A DNA stretch of 64,000 nucleotides, taken from Argyresthia goedartella (taxonomy: Eukaryota; Arthropoda; Insecta; Lepidoptera; Argyresthiidae). The stretch spans positions 30,692,703-30,756,702 of the forward strand of contig OX463822.1 in the NCBI GenBank assembly GCA_949825045.1. Direction: 5' to 3'. The position numbers were made by a program, and so were the translations under genes. Under the pieces are notes generated by a model, which did no database searches, was not told the DNA's origin, and worked only from the letters and a program-made list of their open reading frames with translations. Shown one piece after another: positions 44,210 to 55,999 of this stretch. Numbering within the stretch: the first letter of the stretch is position 1; the number at the start of each line of letters is the position of its first letter.

Positions 44210-45555
44210 ATATTGTATTGTACTTAAGGCCCAAGATCACACAAAACCACGGAAGAGCCACTTTAGCAAAAAAAAAACACTAAATTCATCGTTCTCAAAA
44301 TAGTACATTTCGTACGAGTTCGTAAAGAAGCCTTTTCGAACGAGTTACGAATTTTCCGCCTGAGAACCCAACATCAAGCGGTGAAGGTGTTATTTTGAGG
44401 TTAGAAGGTTATTCACAATGAGATAATCTAATTCAAATACTGTGTCGTTACACGATTGGATGAATTTGCCTCGATCGTAAAAATAAAAAGGATATAAAAT
44501 AATTTTAACATAAAATTATTGATTTCTCTCATAATTTTTATGCCTAAATTTTCCTCTTCTAGAGCTAATTTTTAACGTCTAAGCCGGGCGGCCCAGTGCT
44601 ACTCCGCGCCGCCCGCTACCCCGCCAGTTCCGCTACCCCGCCAGAAGACGACGGGCGAATGCGGCGCCCCTCACCTCAACAGCCAGAACAGGGCCTTACG
44701 ATTTTTAGATAGATGTTGAAACAAAGATGTTTAATTCAGCACTACAATGTTTTTTCACGTATCGTTCACATTATCCTCCTCATTTAAATCAATGTATGAC
44801 ACCAACAATGGCCTTCGGTCGATAGATAGGCTGTTATTGCAGCAGAATCATTGTGTTCCTTATTATCTTGATGTATCACTGCCACGAAATATCTCATGAT
44901 TATTTATGACAGTTCTTCAACAATAATTCTTCATCTTCGTTTCATGTGGTCGCTTTCGCTGCTTAGAAGGAATAAGTACCCAGTTGTTTGGAAAAAAACA
45001 GGTCCGTTTTGCAATCATTTTTTAATTAACATTTTATTATGTTATTGTAGATGTAAAAAATACTATACAAATGTCATTATTTAATAGATCGGCGACACAA
45101 TACAAGCGGACAAAAAATCACAATGAGTAATAGTCGGACCAAAACACGAGGTTAGTTCCTCTTGTTTTTTAGAACTTGGGAAGGGACCTGCCCAACTGAA
45201 GCGTAACTTAAGGTCAGTTATAAAAAACGAACGACATCTCACTGCGTTATGAATAGATTATTTTCGGAGAACTGAGTTACGGAAATGATTGTCAATCACA
45301 ATATCGATTTATTTGTCTCGACAGCAATAAAATGGAGCACTCGTAGATGTATCTCAAGAGAGCAAAGATTTTTGCACTAGCATTACGTCGATCAACAAGT
45401 TACGTGACTACGAGGTAAGTTTGTGAAATTGTGTGAATCGACGTTATGTGCCTATAAATGTTTTATTTTTTATGTTTACTATTTGTACTAATTAACTATC
45501 TTCGCACTAATATATTATATCTATCTATAAAGAAAGTAAAGGAACTTTTTAAATT
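44210..45555. other. Gene-free stretch with a GC-rich island
   Basis: Mostly AT-rich. The island at 44582-44660 holds two copies of a ccgctaccccgccag motif. No gene recognised. Confidence 0.4.
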
Positions 45556-45561
45556 CTGGTA

Positions 45562-45852
45562 AAAAAAACCGGTCACGTCCAAGACGGAACATACAAAGGG
45601 CTCCGTACCGTACTAGCATTCAAGAAAACAAATAAGAAAACGGCTGGGTCCGGGGCATGCCTCTTTTTTATTGCATTAGTTCATTTTTTTTTTTGCTCTA
45701 GCGATAACAGAAATAAATAATTCTGTTTAAAAAACAACTCTCTACTACCTATTACGACAGCCCGCTGACGGATGGTCAGGCAGACGGACGGACAGACGGA
45801 TCGGCTAAGGATAGGATGCCATTTGGCACCCTTCGGATACGGATCCCTAAAA
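45562..45852 (+). mobile_element. gggtacggaaccctaa-family SINE, diverged
   Basis: aaaccggtcacgtccaagac at the start; gacggacggacagacgga and cacccttcggatacggatcc at the end. Confidence 0.7.
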
Positions 45853-46030
45853 ATTAAGTGTTACCCAGTTAAAAGAGTCTAGAGCTGCGCAAACGCATCG
45901 AGCCAAGCGAATCTAAATCATAACGCTACCTACTGTTTCTATCCGCAACCAGTTTTCTAACTGTTAAGCTCCTCTCTCTCTCCTCTCTCTCGTGTCTGTG
46001 AACTGTGCTTTTGCAACTGATTTATATGGA

Positions 46031-46164
46031 GATACAGTTTGCGCCAAGTTTATTCAGATCTGAGCGAGCTGTCGCCTCTCTATCTCTCTCACCCTACCTT
46101 ACACTATGCCAGAAAGAGAGGTCACAGCTCCCTCAGAGTCAAAGTAACTTGGCGCAGCCAGTAC
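46031..46164. repeat. Foldback MITE with gcgccaagtt ends
   Basis: tttgcgccaagtttattcag... gagcgagctgt is mirrored by acagctccctcagagtcaaa... aacttggcgcag. Pyrimidine-rich loop. Confidence 0.7.
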
Positions 46165-46934
46165 CATGAAAATATTTTTTGTACAACTGTAATACTGATA
46201 GATATAACAATTAGTTCGATAACTTTATAAAATCTATTTATCTAGATTATAAAAGTCGGGGAAGAGAATGAGAGAGAATGAGAGAATGTCTCATTCTCGT
46301 CAAGTCTGATCTCATAACATCTGATTAGGTCTATTTCGCTATAGTTACAAATGGCTTATGTTTAAACGATTACCAAAAACGCACCTATTTTACTACCAAT
46401 AAATTCGAAATGACTGCCAGAATGGATAAATGTCCACTAAATTGTGTTTAGATAAATGATCACCAAACTTCTTTTTATGTTTTGTGTACTTAAGAGAATC
46501 GTGTGGGCGCGAGCCTCCATACAATAAGCGGTAACCTTTTTCACCCCTTAAACCTTGCCCGATTTTCACAATTTTTTCACATGTTTGAGATACTATGAAA
46601 AACTATGCTCATGCGTTTTTTTTTAATATTTTGTATTTTAGTAAATATAAGGACCTAAACAATCACTTTTTTGACCAAAAAAAACCCTCGAGCATTTTAT
46701 TTATTTTTAACCAATCAAGCCAGATTTCAAAAAAAGGAAAAACTACAAGCATCGTTTATGATGTGTGCAAACGAATGCGACCAAATTTGTCTTATTCTAT
46801 AAAGGTTTAGGGGTAGAAAAACGTTACCGCCCAAAAGCATAATTCGGCCGAAAATTTAGGCAATTGCGCTCTTATAGCTCTGAGATAGCTTGTATTTTGG
46901 TAAATACCTACTCGCGCCGAGTTCTGTCGCCTTC

Positions 46935-47065
46935 GCTCGCCTTAAGTTTATGTTTTAGGTATTGTTTGTTGTTCTGACATGTTTAACCTAACACGAAGGA
47001 TAAAGGGGGCTTCGCTTCGCTCACCCCCTTTACCCTTCACCTAAGCTACCGCAGTATTTTGCGCT
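46935..47065 (+). repeat. Dispersed repeat with aaagggggc...ccccttt hairpin
   Basis: Same as 40975-41130: ttaagtttatgttttaggta, acacgaaggataaagggggc, ttcgcttcgctcaccccctt, cacctaagctaccgcag. The inner hairpin is conserved between copies. Confidence 0.7.
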
Positions 47066-47931
47066 GATATTTTTTGCAACTTTTGGTGTTCATTTATCCA
47101 TTTTGGGTAGGAAAAAAATATTTTGGTGATCATTATATTTGTTGCCGTTACAAATAGGTTAGTATTCCCAGAAGTTAGAACAGATTTTATGCTTAATACA
47201 GTAATCTAGTAAGTGCTGACGTACAAACGAATCAACTGAATCATGCATGACCCACTTGCCTGATAATTCGTTTGAAACTTTCAAACTTGTAAGATCTATC
47301 GCTATGTCAGTGTCTAATCAAATGATAACAAGTTCGTTACCAAGGAAATAAACCTTCAAGCGAATTTCGACCTACTTGCATTTAAGGGGTTTAGCAAAAT
47401 AAGCTTATGGTGGGTCATGATTCAGATGGTTCGATAGTACATTATTGTCAGAGGTATTTGCATGTTATTTAAAAACACATAATTCGTTATTAATCCAGCG
47501 AGTTCATCGCCGATGTTATAAGAGTACTTCCGATTACTCAATCGACCAATTAACCTAGGTGTGGGACATACACGGAAGCATCGACTGAGCGAAAATTATG
47601 CCAATGTATTTTTATTGCAATAATTATATTCGACAAAATATGCAAAACCAAAAAAACATGACTTACCTGAATGTTGAAATTATATCTCCATTTTAAACGA
47701 AACATTTTTTTAATATTATTCACCACTATCTACGAATGTTGGACAATAACTACAAACATATTTTATAATCTTGATGGAAGTATTATTCAATATGTGAAAT
47801 TACATATATAACCGTGCTTACACATCGAATGCAATGATGTTTGATATTATGCTTTTAAAAAGTCACGTATATATATATCACATATAAACTGTAGTCGCTT
47901 CCCTAGTGAGTGAAATGATTAAGGCGATTCA

Positions 47932-48180
47932 TAATAATACCTTGGACACTATTTACACACATTGATCTAGCCCCAAACTAGGATTCCCTGTATCATGGGT
48001 ACTAGACAACGACACACATACTTATAAAGATAAATATTATACTTAGATAGATAAACAACCAGGAATAAGGTACAAACCTCCGTTCTCATCAAACAAATAT
48101 TTGCCCCCACCGGGACTCGAACCCGGGACCCTTGGCTTCGTAGGCTCGATCAATGCCGACTCGGCCATTCGGGTCGTCGG
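47932..48180 (-). mobile_element. tRNA-derived SINE with (ATT)n tail
   Basis: Same plan as 27544-27800. The head has lost a few bases (taggctcgatcaatgccgac). A second SINE piece (48195-48590, related to 28410-28715) follows directly. Confidence 0.85.
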
Positions 48181-48599
48181 CAGTCATGATCATATGGAAT
48201 AAAAATGTAGCCCATTAATGTCCCCACCGAGGGGCACGGGCCTTTTCCCGGATACGAGTAAGATTGAGCCACACTCCACCACGCTGGCTCAGTGAGGGTC
48301 GATGGAGGGGTATCGGGCTCTTGGACAACCCGACTGTCAGAAGTTATCAAGCTGCCCTATTAGGGCCTCTGACAAAACTTTACGACTACTACCACCGAGT
48401 AGCGATAGTTGCCAGGACCTACAGTCAACGTGTCTTCCACACGGAATAAACAAATACTACACAGAACGGACACCCATCCAGTGCCCGTCTCGGCCAGATG
48501 TTGCTACACCCACGATCGTTTCCGATGTGCGAATGCCGCTAGGCCACGGTGGCCTCTACTCTCTGTTCATGATCAAGACGGCTTTATTCGCATAGAATG

Positions 48600-48860
48600 C
48601 TAATCATTTAAAAACTGTCGGAGCGTTTTTCATGCGTCTGGAGTACGACTCCCCAGGCAGGTCTTCGCTACTGGACGGCAGGCAGGAGGGCGTCTAGCTG
48701 CGCGGGCGCAGTGCACGTCCGCGGGGTTCAAAGGGATGTTGCAGGCGTTGTAAGTCCGTGTGACCGTAGTCCAGTCATGTTGTGACGCAGATAAATAGCA
48801 TCGCCAGGCCGGTTAGTCCTGCAGGAACTGAGCCAGCAGTGTAGACAGGGTAGCCCAGCT
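48600..48860 (-). other. GC-rich, exon-like segment of unknown gene
   Basis: After an acceptor-like atactctccag (48862-48872), the minus strand reads LGYPVYTAGSVPAGLTGLAM, then LFICVTT and a stop, resembling a hydrophobic C-terminal tail. Downstream, another frame reads HDWTTVTRTYNACNIPLNPA. GC content is higher than nearby. No family recognised. Confidence 0.25.
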
Positions 48861-49416
48861 GGAGAGTATCACATAGTTGTAGGAAAAAAATAGACAAAAC
48901 ACATGGAGATAAAAAGCTGCCCGATGAACTATTCACAACCAATTCTTTAGTTAGAGGCACATCCTTGACGTACCAAGCAGCGTTTGAATTAAACATTGAT
49001 CTACATTGTATAGGTAAATTACTATAGTAAATATACAGGAAGTAAAACTATGTAGAACCTATTTACATAGGAATGACAAGTTTCTGTCCGGATGCACATC
49101 TAACTATTTATTTAACGAACCATCAAAGTCATGTAGCTGTCTCTCGCTCGAAAAACGAGAGCATCGTCACGACATGCAAACCTTAGATTCATGTTTTTTT
49201 TCAATATATTTCGTTAAAAAATATGTATATGTATAATGTAAAAATAAACATATTATCTAGTCTTTTCTTTCCCGTAAAAAAAAACACTGAAATAAATTGT
49301 ACCCTCTAAGTAATAAAGTTTATTTTATTACCTAGTTAGTAAATTACCCATACAAAAAATAGTCAAATAAAGATAATAAACAATTTGTTTATTTCACTTT
49401 CATTTTCAGTGAAGTC

Positions 49417-49477
49417 AATCAATAAAATGTTCTTGATGGTCAATAAATTATTTACCGTCAATAACATTTTATTGATT
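49417..49477. repeat. Imperfect palindrome, about 30-bp arms
   Basis: aatcaataaaatgttcttga... is mirrored by ...tcaataacattttattgatt with few mismatches and almost no loop. Confidence 0.75.
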
Positions 49478-49702
49478 TCTGATGTTTTTATATATTTTTC
49501 ATGATAATCTTATGATACCTATGTAGGTAGGAATATAAAACAAAGTATAAAAACACATTACATTATTTATTTAATACTGTTTAAACAGTAGTTATCAAAA
49601 CGGCTACTAGCGTATAGGGGCAGGCCTATCGACGGAGATGGCACAGACCAGGGACAGTGGACTCAAAGGGGGGAACACCAAATTTGCTACATAAAACACC
49701 GG

Positions 49703-50247
49703 TCAAGTGCGAGTCCAACTCGCGCAGGAAGGGTTCCGGACCAATGTACAATGGTAGGGATGGTGTGGAGTGAACAGTTTGGATTTTACATAGCAGTGTT
49801 GTTTACAAAGTCATTGGTGCGGCTACTTTCACACTCCATGTACGTAACCAGGTGCATTCATTAGTTTGTATGTGGTATTGAAAGAATTGTTGTATGGGAG
49901 CCCCCTTGAATATTTATTTTATTCTGTTATTTAGTATTTGTTGTTATAGCGGCAACAGAAATACATCATCTGTAAAAAAAAACATCGTTATTGGTGCAGC
50001 TACTTGTATGTGGTATTGAAAAAATATATATATGGGAACCCCCTTAAATATTAATTTCATTAATTTTTTTGTATTTGTTGTTATAGCGGCAACAGAAATA
50101 CATCATCTGTAAAAAAACAACTGTCTAACTATCACGGTTCATGAAATACAGCCTGGTGACAGACGGACAGACAGACAGAAAGACGGACAGCGGAGTCCTA
50201 GTAATAGGATCCTGTTTTTACCTTTTGGATACGGAACCCTAAAAATA
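49703..50247 (+). mobile_element. gggtacggaaccctaa-family SINE with internal duplication
   Basis: Starts ccggtcaagtgcgagtccaa and ends ggatacggaaccctaaaaat. The block with ttgttatagcggcaacagaa and acatcatctgtaaaaaaa is present twice (about 49925-49985 and 50070-50125), making this copy over 100 bases longer than 26699-27107. Confidence 0.8.
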
Positions 50248-51004
50248 TATCAAAAATTATAAACTATGCATAAAGGTTAAGCAGCACTTTATTTGAGCAT
50301 ACAGTCTGTGTAATCGGCGATTAGAGTTCCTACTGATCAAATGTAACTCATACTTGGCATTATTGCCTTTTGTTTTTGTAATTAAGTCAGAGTGTCTCCA
50401 AATTCTCTTTAGCAAGGAATTTCGGTGGAAATAATCTTAAATCTAAATTCAATCTTTATTTATGGATTTTGCCTTACATTTTTTGAATGAGTATTAAAAA
50501 AATAAAAGGTGAAATCCATTATTATATCCTTGTCTTCCACCTTAGAGTTCATTTTAAATTGCACATGAAAATGGGAGTTAGAAATGCATTGCTGGTGGCA
50601 TCGCTAGCTTATAGCTACTTCCATCGGAGATACATCGATATTGGTTACACGCGCATTTTACATGGCCTACCATTGTTAACTGATACTCGTTTGTGATCCA
50701 TTGAACAATACTCTTCTTGCCATTTGTGAGCACGTGTTTTTTGCCATCACAAACACCATTGTTTGCAAACGATCAGCCGATCACAATCGACTTTGTAACT
50801 TAAATGAAAAGAATAAGGTTATTTTTCTATTGAATTTCTTGCAGACGGTACGTGATTTCCAATATTATAAACATCTTAGCGTGATTTTTACAATACAAAC
50901 GTCAATAAAGCGGCCTAATTGTATGAAAGACGTAACTTTTGTCTAATGAGTGGCTGCGTAGTTTGTAAAATTTAAACATTTAAATATGTTTCCGGATAAG
51001 GCTT

Positions 51005-51125
51005 AACCTCTCAAAAACCGAGGGTGGTTGGGACGGGTCGCGATTTGAACCTTATGCCATGGTAAGAAAATTTAAAGATAACGGAAAAGTGGCGTAAGAT
51101 AACGCCGGAAGTATTCAAGAGGTTA
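51005..51125 (+). repeat. TTAA-flanked MITE (piggyBac-like)
   Basis: ttaa|cctctcaaaaaccgaggg at the left; ttcaagagg|ttaa at the right. Core gttgggacgggtcgcgattt. The best copy of the family (others at 10631 and 17580). Confidence 0.7.
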
Positions 51126-51129
51126 AATA

Positions 51130-52340
51130 ATACGGTACTGATGACTTATTGGCAAAGTCATTAATACTAATTTAGGAATTAATAGAGAACTAAGCATTCT
51201 CCAAAAAGCACTTCTTATAATCATATTAGCCTGAATATGATTCCTGGACTCGCATATGTAACGAGGTTTTAGGTTTACCAATCCATTAACTACTTGAATT
51301 TCAAAGGGCATTCATTAGTGTATGTTGAAAGAGCTTTAAACACCGGGCCTCCTGGCGTAACTGCAACCAAAGTAAACAGCGGTATTATTAGCTCCGAGGG
51401 TGTTGGTGACCCTTCGAAACCCACTCAATATGTGGTACAACATGGGTACAACGGCCAGAACGAGCCATAGACCACAGTACCAATCGTAGAGAGGCATTAA
51501 TTTAGAGACAAAGTCATGTTGAAAATGAAGTTTTCAAAAAACATCTCTCGCAGGCAACAGCTGTGATTCGTAGACTAGTAATTGAACTGGAATCATCACC
51601 GAAAAAGGCATAGTTGTCATTAGGGGACGCCCATGTTTGGTCAACAAGGTTTATAAAAGGATCTTCCAATTACTCAAAATACGGGAAAATACTGATGACA
51701 TATTTCCTGCCCAACACAATGGCCTCTATTCTATGGTACTCAATAATACGAAAGAGGGTGTTAGGTATATTTATTTGAGTTGGTGAGTGATATGGTGAGA
51801 GCTGAAGATTGATGTGTTAGAAAGGGAACTTTCTTTATTTGAAGTAAACTCTTTTGAGGAATGTTTGGAAAAAGGTATACAGATGATTCAACTACATACA
51901 TTTTCATCAATATTGTGTTCTAGTGTGAGGTTAGCAGCTGTAAATTAATTTTCTTGAACTATGTAAATGGATCACTTGAAGTGTATGCGTTCTATTCAAG
52001 GAATGCGAGGAGAAACATGTAGTTATTCTTATCAATGAAGTAGTAATAATTATGAATTGGCTTACTCTCCTTCAATGCGAATATGTGTTTGTGTGTATAC
52101 GTTATTCTCATTAATAATCTAGAAATCTAACATTCCATACCTAATACGTGTATGAATGGACTGTACTTTATTTTATCAATGATGTTACTATGAGTAACCA
52201 TTCAAGAATATTTTATTGAATTGTGTCTTTGAAATCGTTTAGATTTTATGGTTTAAAAGAATTGAATTGAACATAACTAACTTTTAACAACACAGATTTA
52301 TAACATGAAATGAAACGAGAGTCTTATTTTGTGGATTGAT
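51130..52340. other. Gene-free stretch
   Basis: No coding signal; no repeat family recognised. Confidence 0.4.
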
Positions 52341-52348
52341 TATCATTG

Positions 52349-52421
52349 TCTAAACATTTTTCTTTAAACAATTCCCACGGATACAGAATCCGTGGGAATT
52401 GTTCAAAGAAAAATATTTAGA
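52349..52421. repeat. 34-bp palindrome, 5-nt loop
   Basis: Left arm tctaaacatttttcttt... aattcccacggat, loop acaga, right arm atccgtgggaatt... aaaaatatttaga. Two mismatches in 34 pairs. Confidence 0.9.
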
Positions 52422-52767
52422 TAAACAAGCATCATGAGTGGGAAATTAAAGGAATAAGATCATTAAGCGAACCAAAATATGATTAACGTCTAAAATATTA
52501 CAAGGAAGCGCCATTATACTAGCTTGTGCATCTACACTAAAAGCACGGCCGTATACAACTTTCTAATTTCGAAAAAGATCTATGCCTATACAAAAGCTTT
52601 ATCCAGAATGTAATTTTAATGTGAAGAACCATCACAAGATTGGAAGATATTTAAGCCCAAAGAAGTTAGAATAGATGATAGATTAATGCTCCCTCGAAAG
52701 TTAGTTGAATGACGTTTCCTGACAGATAGTTCCGTGGGTGTATATTTAGTTTTAGAACCATAGGAAA

Positions 52768-53157
52768 AAATCGGTCAAGCGCGGGTCCGACTTGCAAACG
52801 AAGGGTTCAGTACCATCAATAAAAAATAAGGACTAACATATAATAAAACAAAAACAAATATGTCCGAACTTGGTTTCGAAACATTTCGGTACGGATTGCA
52901 GATCCAACGTGAAATGGTTAGATTTGGGGCAGGAAACACGTCTTGTATGGGGACTCCCTTTAATTTCGAAAATCTCGCGTAGTTCATTATTTGTTGCTGA
53001 AGCGGCAACAGAAATACACATTCTGTGAAAATTTGATATCTCTACCTATTACGGTTCATGAGATACAGCCCGCTGACGGACAGACAGACGGAATGACCAG
53101 CAGAGACTTTGTTATAGGGTCCCACTTGGCACCTTTCGGGTACGAAACCCTTAATAA
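52768..53157 (+). mobile_element. gggtacggaaccctaa-family SINE
   Basis: aatcggtcaagcgcgggtcc at the start, then the tgttgctgaagcggcaacag body and the gacggacagacagacgga block. Ends tttcgggtacgaaaccct. Confidence 0.78.
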
Positions 53158-53159
53158 CC

Positions 53160-55235
53160 GATTACTGTGAAGTCTGCATCCAAATATCAATCAGTAATTT
53201 TGAATGGATCCAGTTTGAACAACTACACCCATGTCCAAACCATTTGCACGCAGCTTTTTACTCGTTTGAAATACTTACAAAAATGTTGTAATAATCAACT
53301 AAATAATAATCGAACTTAAATTCGATGTTTACGAGTTTGTAGCCTTCAAACTTCGCCTTTCATAAAAAGTCAGTTTAGCCGGTTGGAACTTTTGAGTTGG
53401 ATGAAGAATTGATTGGGTAATCCTACGCTATGTTATGTTTTAAAACAATCTGTGAATACAATTTATCAAGCGTTCTTCCATAACATGATTATGAATATTT
53501 CGGTAGCTGCGTCGGTTACGTCAAACACAGTGAAAAAAATAAAGAAATAAATTGATGTTATTCATAGCATCCGACATAAATACTAAATCTAAATAGGATG
53601 TATTATAAACAACTATTGGATAACTATTACATGCATGCATGTTTGATGTTGTAACCGCTATAGTAAATGAACCGTATGAAATAACTCATATTAGGCTGAC
53701 ACACAGACAGACATATTATCTTATAAATAATAGATTCGTGACGCGCCTGTGATGCACCAATTTCCTTCATAATGATTGCTGATGGTCGTTTGTAGTCATT
53801 GTCGTAATAATCTCTTATTGACATACAATGTGGGACTTAAATAGCTACCTACATACATTCTGAAATAAATTCAGGTTACCTTTTAGTTTTAGGTAGGAAC
53901 TACTGGCCTGGATAATCAAACAAATGTAAAACATGTCATAATTTGGACTCTTTATAAAGTATCGGCTTTGAGTCCACAGGGAACAATTATTTGGCCTGTT
54001 TCACAATGTCTGGATGAGCCCTGTGCTCATATGACAGAAAAATCGTGATTTTACGTTCAAAATGTATGATTTAAATGGTTTATTTGCATTTGTTTTGCAA
54101 TTCGGTGGATTTGTTTGTCAAATTGTAATTTGTTTGAAATTTGATATTAACTCGAGGTAACGAAATGTCATATTTATATTTAGATGTAGTTATATTATAT
54201 CTTTAACGTACTTAAGGAAAATATGTAGATAAATGATATTCGGTTGGTTTTATTTGCTTTCGGCTGTGCAGTTCTTTTATAATATAATACTTGGAGATAT
54301 TCGGTAATCGGCTTTACGACCCGTACTAACCATAGTTACGCGTCGTATTGTTGATGAGATATTTATTAGCAAACTGTATCAACCCAATTTGATGTCCAAA
54401 CTAACTACACTCTGGGTCCCAAAAAATGGAAAGCGTGGACGAGGTCGCCCTCAAAACGTTGGAGTGACGAAGGTGCTATAAATAATATTAATATACCTAC
54501 TTAGCTTCCATGAACATGCAGAGGTTGGCTGGTACCTGCATAAAAGCATCTCAGGATATGCAAATGGCATCTAAAATCATGCTCACGATGTGCTTTGAAG
54601 GTACTTGACATTTTAGTTTAATCTGCTAAAAGAGCAAAGACGCTTAAGAATAAGTACCTATCTACGATACGATTAAGAAAGAAAGAAATTTTATTCCATC
54701 TAAATAACATAGAGAAATAAATTATTTTATGTTGATAAGAAATTATAGTATTTTTATGGTTAGTTATTTCATGCTGTTGATACTGCTATCCAGTTTCTTA
54801 CTTATCAGCAACGATCCGAATTTGTTCAAACATTTTCAGAGATAATCATTCTTAGTTTATCTTGTAGATTCTTCTCCGAAGTCGATAAGGATGGAATCAA
54901 TAAAGGAAAAGATAATGTTTACATTTCTTATTAGACTTATAAACATATAAACTTCCTATAACTTTTTTAGAGAGTTGGTTTACCTTTGAGGATCGGAAAC
55001 ATTCAATTAACTGCGCAAGTTTTGTTTCTATTCTTTTGACGTTACACTAAAGTTATACAAACGGCATCTTTCGTCATCATTATCATAATATAAAGACTTT
55101 TGTTTGATGGAGATTTATGCATTAATAGTCTTTAGAACCTGTTCTCATAGCTCAGGCTTTCACGAAGACAAACATTTTCACCTGTCGGATTAGTATATGG
55201 TTAATATTAATTAATTCTTTAAAGCTTTCTTAAAT
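53160..55235. other. Gene-free stretch
   Basis: AT-rich. Only short repeat pieces seen (for example cctgtttcacaatgtctgga at 53997). Confidence 0.4.
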
Positions 55236-55469
55236 TATCATTTTATTGCATTGTTTTCATTATTCTTCACACAATTGTTTATCTCGTCATCTTTCAAGTT
55301 TGGTTTAACGTCCATTTTATTATCTAAATTACCTTTTTGTTCAGTTGAAACCGAGGCAAGTCCTTTCCAAGAAGTTATCCGAAAGATTGTTTGTGCACTT
55401 TCAGTCCAGTGAAAGTATCCTCGGTAGCTTCTAGCCGGCCCCGAACTGGCGACCCGAACCAGCACTTAC

Positions 55470-55900
55470 TTAACCCACTTCACTTCACAAGCACAAAACA
55501 CGAAAACACCATGGAACTCACGTCACCGACACGAATTTCTGTTACGAAACTGTAAATTATGATCGGGGTATCGAGAGCTGTCACGCGAATGATAGCATAT
55601 CGGTGTTTTTGTTATGCGCAGTGAGAGAGCGCGTCTGCGTCGGGGCAAGGCGCATAAGTCAGTGAGCGATCGCGAATGGTGCACACTCCAACCGGTCTGT
55701 TGAAGCTCCAAGAGCCACGGACATTGCGCCTAGCGACTCGCACAGCCTTTGTGCTTCACAAACGACAACGCAGTTTTACTTGACTCCTAAGAGACGGGAC
55801 TGGGCTTCGTGGAGTGTTTTTGGTGTATTCGGAATGCAATCTCCCTCGCTCTCTCAGGCACGCAGGCGTTTTCTCCTATTCACCGTTTCGTCTCGTTTCC
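55470..55900 (-). promoter_or_regulatory. Possible promoter and 5' untranslated first exon
   Basis: A CpG-rich block in AT-rich surroundings. On the minus strand it runs to a strong splice donor (gggttaa|gtaagtgct at 55469/55470), preceded by gtgaagtgaagt, a composition common in insect 5' leader exons. Several tcactg/tcagtg initiator-like sites lie at 55640-55760. No long reading frame is present. The nearest minus-strand coding exons that could use it are those of the PEAK1-like gene, about 30 kb to the left. That link is inference only. Confidence 0.35.
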
Positions 55901-55999
55901 TCCACATTATGAATGGTTATGCAGTTGAGCTCAATCCTCTGTAACCGACGGTTAATGGTTTTTTCTCACCATTTTTTCCTGTCCTAGTAATTTTTAAAG

